5,340 nucleotides of DNA, taken from contig DASTPP010000321.1 in assembly GCA_035762175.1 (NCBI GenBank), positions 1 to 5,340 of the forward strand. The letters run 5' to 3'. Positions 1-3,680 of this stretch are shown here, one piece after another. The translations under genes and the position numbers were made by a program. Numbering within the stretch: the stretch's first letter is position 1; every line of letters begins with the position of its first letter. The notes beneath the pieces were generated by a model. The model did not search any database. It had not been told where the DNA came from and was given only the letters and a program-made list of their open reading frames with translations. The DNA is from DASTPP01 sp035762175. GTDB lineage: Bacteria > Myxococcota_A > Polyangia > Polyangiales > Polyangiaceae.

Positions 1-132
1 CGACAGGGGCACGTCGGCGAGCACGTCGAAGTCGGGCGAGCGGCGCTCGAGCAGCAGGGCGGCGAAGAAGACGTGCCAGGCGGTGCGCTTGGGGGGCGCG
101 TGGTCGGGGGCCGGGCGGCGCGCGTGGGCCAT
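1..132 (-). CDS. Hypothetical protein, N-terminal 44 residues only (gene continues past the left edge)
   Basis: The minus strand reads open from an ATG at 132 to the window edge, and every one of the 44 codons ends in G or C, the pattern of a genuine gene in this genome. The product begins with a short Arg/Pro/His-rich segment, then a strongly protein-like stretch (KRTAWHVFFAALLLERR followed by SPDFDVLADVPLS), which looks like an amphipathic helix leading into a beta strand. I do not recognise the family with certainty. The arrangement vaguely resembles conserved hypothetical proteins of myxobacteria whose helix-plus-acidic-strand start could belong to a nuclease-like fold, but no catalytic motif is visible in what is present. 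No strong Shine-Dalgarno sequence precedes the ATG. An ATG at 152 is out of frame and no nearby in-frame ATG, GTG or TTG lies upstream, so 132 is the best start. The gene is divergent from the toxin-antitoxin pair at 259-776. Confidence 0.62.
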   Translation of the reverse strand, partial: MAHARRPAPDHAPPKRTAWHVFFAALLLERRSPDFDVLADVPLS

Positions 133-258
133 GGGCCCCGAGGCGTAAGCATGGCGCGGGGCGCGCGCTATGGCCCCCGGGGCGGCTCCGACCGCGGCAC
201 GCGCGCGAGGTGCGTTCGACCTTGCGCCGGCCCCGGGCGAGGGGCAACCTTTGGGGTC

Positions 259-495
259 GTGGCTCGTCAAGCGGCAGCAAAGACCCTCGTTTGGAATGGG
301 CGCGAGTTGCCCCCCGAGTTGCGCGATTTGCCCCCGGGTCGGTACACCGTCGAGCCCGTCGAAGAGTGGGGCCTGAGCGACGACGAAGAGGCCGGGCTCG
401 AAGAGGCGCTCGAGGCGGCCGACCGGGGCGAGGCGCTCGAGGGCGCGGCCGTGCTCGACGAGCTGCGCGGGCTGATTGGTCCGCCGCGCAGGTGA
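259..495 (+). CDS. Putative antitoxin of a type II toxin-antitoxin pair (78 aa)
   Basis: This small acidic protein is encoded directly upstream of a ParE/RelE-like toxin and overlaps it by four bases (GTGA, 492-495), the classic order and coupling of type II antitoxin-toxin operons. The GTG start at 259 is chosen because the recognisable protein begins about there (KTLVWNGRELPPELRDLPPG, residues 8-27). Upstream in-frame codons encode low-complexity Gly/Arg sequence, and an in-frame ATG at 151 would add 36 such residues. A weak purine-rich site (GAGGGG, 239-244) lies 14 bases upstream. The N-terminal part (residues 9-34) looks like a short beta-rich segment. Residues 39-72 form a Glu/Asp/Leu-rich amphipathic helix region (LSDDEEAGLEEALEAADRGE) like the toxin-neutralising tails of many antitoxins. 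No ribbon-helix-helix, HTH or Phd signature is obvious, so whether it autoregulates is open. Third-position GC is about 82%, below the neighbouring minus-strand genes, which may signal transfer. Confidence 0.72.
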   Translation: MARQAAAKTLVWNGRELPPELRDLPPGRYTVEPVEEWGLSDDEEAGLEEALEAADRGEALEGAAVLDELRGLIGPPRR

Positions 496-776
496 GCTAT
501 CGCGTCGCGCCCCAAGCCGCTCGTGATCTGCGCGACGCCTTGACGTTTCTCGTGGGCGAGAACCCTGACGCGGCCGAGTCGCTGCTCGCGAGCTTCGGCC
601 GCGAGTTCGAACTGCTCGCCTCGGGCATCGTCGAAGGGGCACAAACGACGCTGCGTAGCGGCCGGCGTGTCCGGCGGTGGCTCGTACACCCGTTCTGGGT
701 CTATTACCGTCGAACGCCCGCGGGCCTCGAGATTTTGCGCGTTTACCACCACGCGCGCCGCCCGCTCGAGCGGTGA
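492..776 (+). CDS. ParE/RelE superfamily toxin (94 aa)
   Basis: The GTG at 492 overlaps the antitoxin stop, so translation is probably coupled. The 94-residue protein has the layout of the RelE/ParE fold: an N-terminal strand (YRVAPQAARDL, residues 3-13), a helix pair (residues 11-44), then C-terminal strands with RRVRRWLVHPFWVYYRR (58-74) and LEILRVYHHARR (79-90). The last motif corresponds to the family's signature strand, often seen as 'hydrophobic-RVLHGARD'. Family members are either gyrase poisons (ParE) or ribosome-dependent mRNA nucleases (RelE/YoeB). The length and the 'PFWVYYRR...LEILRVYH' ending look more ParE-like, but the target cannot be assigned from sequence alone. Codon use (about 80% GC3) matches the antitoxin and is lower than in the rest of the window, so the pair probably moved together. 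No frameshift or truncation is seen. Confidence 0.85.
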   Translation: MSYRVAPQAARDLRDALTFLVGENPDAAESLLASFGREFELLASGIVEGAQTTLRSGRRVRRWLVHPFWVYYRRTPAGLEILRVYHHARRPLER

Positions 777-820
777 CCCCGCCGGCTCAGCCTCGCGAGT
801 AACCGCGCGGGGGTCGGCCG

Positions 821-952
821 TGCGGAATCGGGCTCGGCGAGGCGGGCGAGGTCGAGCGGGCGAACGCGCTGGCGCAGCGGGCGGCGACGCTGCTCTTGGG
901 CACGTACAACGAGCAACGTCGGTGCGGGCAGTTCGTCTTCGGCAATCCGCCT
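821..952 (+). pseudogene. Orphan coding-like fragment, probable remnant of a decayed gene (44 codons)
   Basis: In the stretch 777-1037 there is no complete gene, but this frame has clear coding statistics: about 89% G/C at third positions and only about 55% at second positions. The translation is protein-like, with an acidic-to-helical segment (GEAGEVERANALAQRAA) followed by LLLGTYNEQRRCGQFVFGN. There is a TAA stop in the same frame at 800-802 and no good start codon before the fragment; the first possible one is TTG at 896, in the middle of the helix. After 952 the frame stays open but turns into Arg/Pro/Ser-rich sequence typical of a wrong frame, while the frame one base earlier (from 949) reads more plausibly for about 20 codons. 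A 5'-truncated, perhaps frameshifted relic is the simplest reading. I do not recognise the parent family. It starts 44 bases after the toxin stop. Confidence 0.35.
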
Positions 953-993
953 CGGCCCGCGAGCCGGCGCCGCCACCCGCCGAGCGCCTCGCC

Positions 994-1005
994 CTCGGGC
1001 CCGAG
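994..1005. repeat. 12-bp perfect palindrome between the gene remnant and the small minus-strand gene
   Basis: CTCGGGCCCGAG is a perfect palindrome lying 33 bases beyond the stop of the minus-strand gene 1038-1235. It could form a short hairpin in that transcript and contribute to termination, or be a protein-binding site. There is no T tract beside it. Palindromes of this kind arise fairly often by chance in DNA this rich in G and C. Confidence 0.25.
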
Positions 1006-1037
1006 ACTAGCACCGGCGAAGGGCCCCAGCGGCGCGC

Positions 1038-1235
1038 TCAGACCCAGTCGCGGACGTCGACCCCCTTGCCGCGCAACAGGTCGAGCGCGCGGGCGCGATC
1101 GGCCTCGTCGAGCTTGCTCCACGCGCGTTGCAGCTCGGTGCGCTCGTGGACGGTGAGCTTGATGGTGCCCATCAGCGCGGTCGTGTCGTTGGTCAGAAGG
1201 TCGTTGAACTTGGCCTCGAACTCGGAAAACGTCAT
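1038..1235 (-). CDS. Small hypothetical protein (65 aa)
   Basis: The ATG at 1235 is preceded by a perfect AAGGAGG ribosome binding site (1243-1249) with seven bases between, which fixes the start and makes this a well-supported small gene. The product begins MTFSEFEAKFNDLLTNDTTA. It continues with IKLTVHERTELQRAWSKLD (residues 25-43) and ends with a charged helix (EADRARALDLLRGKG, 44-58) and VDVRDWV. It is predicted soluble, largely helical and charged, with no signal peptide, membrane segment, cysteines or metal motif. I do not recognise the family. Its own hairpin-bearing upstream region and good ribosome binding site suggest an independently expressed, possibly well-translated gene rather than the tail of the amidohydrolase operon 162 bases upstream. 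Confidence 0.8.
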   Translation of the reverse strand: MTFSEFEAKFNDLLTNDTTALMGTIKLTVHERTELQRAWSKLDEADRARALDLLRGKGVDVRDWV

Positions 1236-1242
1236 CGGGGTG

Positions 1243-1249
1243 CCTCCTT
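1243..1249 (-). promoter_or_regulatory. Strong Shine-Dalgarno site for the 65-aa protein
   Basis: On the minus strand this reads AAGGAGG, a full match to the anti-Shine-Dalgarno complement, seven bases before the ATG at 1235. It is by far the best ribosome binding site in the window. Confidence 0.85.
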
Positions 1250-1250
1250 C

Positions 1251-1271
1251 GGTAGGACCGGTTTACCTACC
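1251..1271. promoter_or_regulatory. Operator-like inverted repeat upstream of the 65-aa gene
   Basis: GGTAGG (1251-1256) and CCTACC (1266-1271) are perfect 6-bp arms around a nine-base spacer (ACCGGTTTA). The spacer contains a further palindromic core (ACCGGT). The element abuts the ribosome binding site of the minus-strand gene that starts at 1235 and is noticeably less GC-rich than its surroundings. It could be an operator for a dimeric regulator or a 5'-UTR hairpin next to the Shine-Dalgarno site. Function is inferred only from symmetry and position. Confidence 0.4.
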
Positions 1272-1311
1272 ACGGGGGGGCGCCGTCCGGCAGGCCGGGC
1301 CCGACGGTCGC

Positions 1312-1337
1312 CCCCGCCCGGGGGGCCTCGGGCGGGG
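1312..1337 (-). terminator. Candidate transcription terminator hairpin downstream of the amidohydrolase
   Basis: CCCCGCCCG (1312-1320) and CGGGCGGGG (1329-1337) form a perfect 9-bp GC stem with an eight-base loop. It lies about 60 bases past the amidohydrolase stop and upstream of the next minus-strand gene. A second, smaller hairpin (CGCCCC/GGGGCG, 1365-1379, three-base loop) sits closer to the stop. Neither has a T tract, so classical intrinsic termination is not assured; GC-rich stems without a U tail are common in such genomes. Confidence 0.4.
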
Positions 1338-1397
1338 CCGCGAAGGCTCGCGCTCGCGCAGCGCCGCCCCGGCGGGGCGCCGGCCTCGCCCCGCCGC

Positions 1398-2690
1398 TCA
1401 GCGCGCGGCCGCCGGCGGGCGCAGGTCGACGGGCTCGCCGCCCTGCATCACGCCGCGCACGTTTCGGATCACGACCTCGATGTCGGCGAGGGGGTCGCCC
1501 TCGACGGCGATGAGGTCGGCGAAGTAGCCGGGGGCGACGCGGCCGAGTTCGCGCTCTCGGCCGACGCTGCGGGCGGCCTCGAAGGTGGCGGCCTTGAGCG
1601 CCTGCAGCGGGGTCATGCCGGCGCGCACGAGCCAGGCGAGCTCGCGCTTGTTCTCGCCGCACATGGTGAACACGGCGTCCGAGCCCATGGCGACGGCGAC
1701 CCCGCGCGCGAGGGCCTGCGAGGTGGTGGCGAGGTTCTGCCCGAGGAAGGCCTCGAAGGCGCGGTCGTCGTCGCCCGAGAAGCCGAAGAAGGGGGCGTTC
1801 TCGCGGTAGTAGCGGTTGTGGTCGATGGTCGGCACGTAGGTGGTGCCGCGCCGGGTCATCTCGTCGAGCGTGGCGGCGTCGAGACCCTCGGCGTGCTCGA
1901 GGGCGTCGGCGCCGGCGCGCACGGCGTCGGCGGCGACCTCGCCATGGTAGGCGTGGATGGAGACGGGCTTGCCGAGCCGGTGCGCCTCGTCGACCGTCGC
2001 GCGCATGGCCTCGAACGAGTACGAGCGCTGGCAGCTCAGCCGGCGGTCGGAGCACTCGTCGGCCCAGACCTTGATGAGGTCGACGCCGAGCGCCACCAAC
2101 CGCCGGACCTCGGCCCGCACGCCGCGCTCGCTGCGGTCGTCGGTCTGCACGCCCGGGCCGGCCACGACGAGCCGCGGGCCCCGCACGCGCCCCGCGCGCA
2201 CGGCCTCGCGCGCCTTGAGGTCGAGGCCGGTCGGCGAGCCCTTGTCGATGGCGGTCGTCACGCCGAGCCGCAGCATGCGCTGCAGGCAGTCGTGAATGAG
2301 CGGCAGCGCCCGCGAGGCCCCGAGCTTGTCGACGCGCTCGAAGGGGTTGGTGCCGGGCGCCCCGTCGGTCACGAACGTGACGTGCGTGTGCGCGTCGATG
2401 AGGCCCGGCAGGCCCGTGTAGCCGCCCCAGTCGAGCACGGGCGCCTCGGCGGGGATCTGCGACGCGTCGTCGCCCACGTACGCCACCCGGTCGCCGCGCA
2501 CGACCACGACCGCGCGCTCGATCACCGCGCCGCTCGCCGGGTCGATGAGCCGGCCGAGCCGCACGGCCCGCACGGCGGGCTCGCGCGACGAGCCGTCGTG
2601 CGGGCCCGCGCCGACGCCGCACGAGGGGATCGAGATCAGTAGCAGCCAGCAGAACAACGCGGCCGTCGCGCTACGCAGGCGGCGAGTCAC
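1398..2690 (-). CDS. Metal-dependent amidohydrolase, predicted lipoprotein (430 aa)
   Basis: This is a member of the amidohydrolase superfamily in the group annotated as imidazolonepropionase-like or prolidase-like hydrolases, which cleave amide or related bonds in small substrates with one or two metal ions. The metal-site residues are all visible: HTH at 101-103 after GLIDA, the candidate carboxylated lysine K207 in LIKVWA, H246 in SIHAYHG, H266 in LEHAEG and D338 in GSDAV. The N-terminal strand domain (about 40-95) and the C-terminal return strands with GYFADLIAVEGDPL (388-401) complete the usual fold. The first 24 residues are a signal peptide with an Arg pair, a hydrophobic core and a lipobox-like IPSC ending at Cys24, so the enzyme is probably a lipid-anchored envelope protein. 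The start is a GTG at 2690 without a clear ribosome binding site; it is supported because the signal peptide starts immediately there. The exact substrate cannot be told from sequence. It lies 158 bases downstream of coaE on the same strand. Confidence 0.9.
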   Translation of the reverse strand: MTRRLRSATAALFCWLLLISIPSCGVGAGPHDGSSREPAVRAVRLGRLIDPASGAVIERAVVVVRGDRVAYVGDDASQIPAEAPVLDWGGYTGLPGLIDAHTHVTFVTDGAPGTNPFERVDKLGASRALPLIHDCLQRMLRLGVTTAIDKGSPTGLDLKAREAVRAGRVRGPRLVVAGPGVQTDDRSERGVRAEVRRLVALGVDLIKVWADECSDRRLSCQRSYSFEAMRATVDEAHRLGKPVSIHAYHGEVAADAVRAGADALEHAEGLDAATLDEMTRRGTTYVPTIDHNRYYRENAPFFGFSGDDDRAFEAFLGQNLATTSQALARGVAVAMGSDAVFTMCGENKRELAWLVRAGMTPLQALKAATFEAARSVGRERELGRVAPGYFADLIAVEGDPLADIEVVIRNVRGVMQGGEPVDLRPPAAAR

Positions 2691-2819
2691 GGCAGCACGC
2701 TACCATCGCTCGGCGGTCCGGGGGGCCTTTCTGCGGGCGCCCCCCCCCGAGCCGGCGCGGCCGTCCGGCCGGGCGGTCGTGAAACCAACGAAGTCCGCCC
2801 CGGCCCGAGCGCGGCCGCC

Positions 2820-2834
2820 GCGCGCCCCGCGCGC
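2820..2834 (-). terminator. Weak GC hairpin after coaE
   Basis: GCGCG and CGCGC arms (2820-2824 and 2830-2834) with a five-base loop lie just beyond the coaE stop, overlapping a 10-bp palindrome GCGCCGGCGC (2831-2840). There is no T tract. The rest of the 158-base gap between coaE and the amidohydrolase (2691-2848) holds a run of nine C at 2740-2748 and no gene or clear promoter that I can support. Confidence 0.25.
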
Positions 2835-2848
2835 CGGCGCGATCGCCG

Positions 2849-3487
2849 TCACGCGGGGGCGGGGTAGAGCGCCCGGTCGACGCCGAGCCGGTCGAGCAGC
2901 GCGTCGAGCGTCTCGTCGGCGCGCGCGACGAGGTCGGCGAGCGAGCCGGCGTTCTCGACGACGAAGTCGGCGACGCGGGCCTTCTCGGCGGCGGGCAGCT
3001 GCGAGCCGATGCGGGCGAGCGCCTCGGGCTCGGCGAGCCCGTCGCGGCGCACGAGCCACGCGCGCTGGCTCGCCGCGGGGGCGAGCACGACGACGAGGGG
3101 CCGGAAGGCGTCGGCGACGCCGTTCTCGACGAGCAGCGAGGCCTCGTAGCAGCCGACGGGCGCCGCGCGGGCCTCGAGCGCGGCGAGCGCGGCCTGCGTC
3201 GCGGCGGCGATGCGCGGGTGGGTGATGGCGTTGAGCCGGGCGCGCTTTTCGGGGTCGGCGAACACGAGCGCGCCGAGGGCGCGGCGGTCGAGGGCGCCGG
3301 ACGCGTCGAGCACGCCGGGGCCGAAGGCCTCGACGACTTCGCGCAGGCCCTCGGTGCCGGGGGCGACCACGTCGCGGGCGAAGCGGTCGGCGTCGAGCAC
3401 GGGCACGCCGCGCGCGGCGAAGCGGCGGGCGACGGTGCTCTTGCCGCTCGCGATATTTCCCGTGAGGCCGAAGAGGCGGGTAGGCAT
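2849..3487 (-). CDS. coaE: Dephospho-CoA kinase (212 aa)
   Basis: CoaE phosphorylates the 3'-hydroxyl of dephospho-CoA with ATP, the final step of coenzyme A synthesis in the cytoplasm. The family marks are present in order: the Walker A loop GLTGNIASGKST (residues 7-18), the catalytic-region LDADRFARDVV (31-41, with D32 and D34), ARLNAITHPRI (83-93), EASLLVENG (115-123, the usual 'PLLFE' position), and RIGSQLPAAEKARVADFVVENAGS (start at 159) with the conserved S-Q-x-P and terminal N-x-G. The 212-residue length is normal for the family. The ATG at 3487 is chosen because MPTRLFGLTGN places the P-loop at the expected distance from the N-terminus. An in-frame TTG at 3538 would add 17 Pro/Ser-rich residues. 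No strong ribosome binding site is seen. It is divergent from the carotenoid-oxygenase-like gene. Confidence 0.96.
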   Translation of the reverse strand: MPTRLFGLTGNIASGKSTVARRFAARGVPVLDADRFARDVVAPGTEGLREVVEAFGPGVLDASGALDRRALGALVFADPEKRARLNAITHPRIAAATQAALAALEARAAPVGCYEASLLVENGVADAFRPLVVVLAPAASQRAWLVRRDGLAEPEALARIGSQLPAAEKARVADFVVENAGSLADLVARADETLDALLDRLGVDRALYPAPA

Positions 3488-3659
3488 GGCTGGGGTCGGG
3501 GGCGGAGAAAGGGGCCGGGCCCCCGAAATTGGTATCAAAAGAAGCCCCCGGCCACCACGCGCCCCCCCCTCGGCCCCGGCTCGAGCCCGGCCTTGCAGGC
3601 AATTTCTCGCGCGAGCGGGGTAGTCGCTGGCCCCCCGACCGCGTTACTGTCAGCCCGCG
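3488..3659. other. Divergent intergenic region between coaE and the carotenoid-oxygenase-like gene
   Basis: This 172-base stretch must hold the promoters for coaE (leftward) and the oxygenase gene (rightward). A locally AT-richer patch (3527-3540, GAAATTGGTATCAAAA in its core) is a plausible promoter zone for coaE. Symmetric elements include GGGGCC-G-GGCCCC (3511-3523), close to the coaE start, and the 10-bp palindrome CTCGCGCGAG (3606-3615), 45 bases before the oxygenase ATG. A run of eight C occurs at 3562-3569. I could not find a convincing -35/-10 or sigma-54 pair. Confidence 0.35.
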
Positions 3660-3680
3660 ATGAAATCGGACGAGCTGACA
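3648..3680 (+). promoter_or_regulatory. Nested inverted repeats spanning the oxygenase start codon
   Basis: Perfect 7-bp arms TGTCAGC (3648-3654) and GCTGACA (3674-3680) flank a 19-base interval. That interval contains a second perfect repeat, CGAT-GAA-ATCG (3658-3668), whose left arm includes the A and T of the ATG at 3660. In RNA this would fold as a two-tier hairpin burying the start codon; in DNA it resembles an operator. If translation really starts downstream (for example GTG 3765), the element would lie in the 5' leader or promoter. Confidence 0.4.

Noticed and set aside
151..258. Upstream ATG at 151 as the antitoxin start
   Set aside because: It would add 36 Gly/Arg/Cys-rich residues with weak codon bias; the recognisable protein starts near GTG 259.
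267..1013. Minus-strand 248-codon frame over the toxin-antitoxin pair and the remnant
   Set aside because: Antisense to the clear ParE/RelE-like toxin; translation is Arg/Ala/Ser low complexity.
667..1527. Plus-strand 286-codon frame from the toxin tail to the amidohydrolase tail
   Set aside because: Overlaps three better-supported genes, and its translation is mostly Arg/Ser/Ala; at most a short part near 949-1010 might belong to the decayed fragment.
1267..2622. Second minus-strand open frame overlapping the amidohydrolase in another phase
   Set aside because: The translation is almost entirely Arg/Ala/Gly and carries no domain; the frame at 1398-2690 explains the region.
1128..2642. Long plus-strand open frame (about 500 codons) antisense to the amidohydrolase
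   Set aside because: It is a mirror of the GC-rich codon pattern of the real gene: low-complexity Gly/Arg/His/Ala translation, no motifs, no ribosome binding site, while the minus frame has complete family motifs.
2839..2846. GCGATCGC octamer just after coaE, as in the cyanobacterial HIP1 repeat
   Set aside because: A single copy in this window; in GC-rich DNA it is expected by chance.
3488..3538. TTG at 3538 as the coaE start
   Set aside because: It would add 17 Pro/Ser-rich residues before the P-loop, which in CoaE normally lies within the first ten or so residues; ATG 3487 fits.
2700..3602. Minus-strand 300-codon frame overlapping coaE
   Set aside because: Arg-rich out-of-phase translation of coaE and its flanks without motifs.
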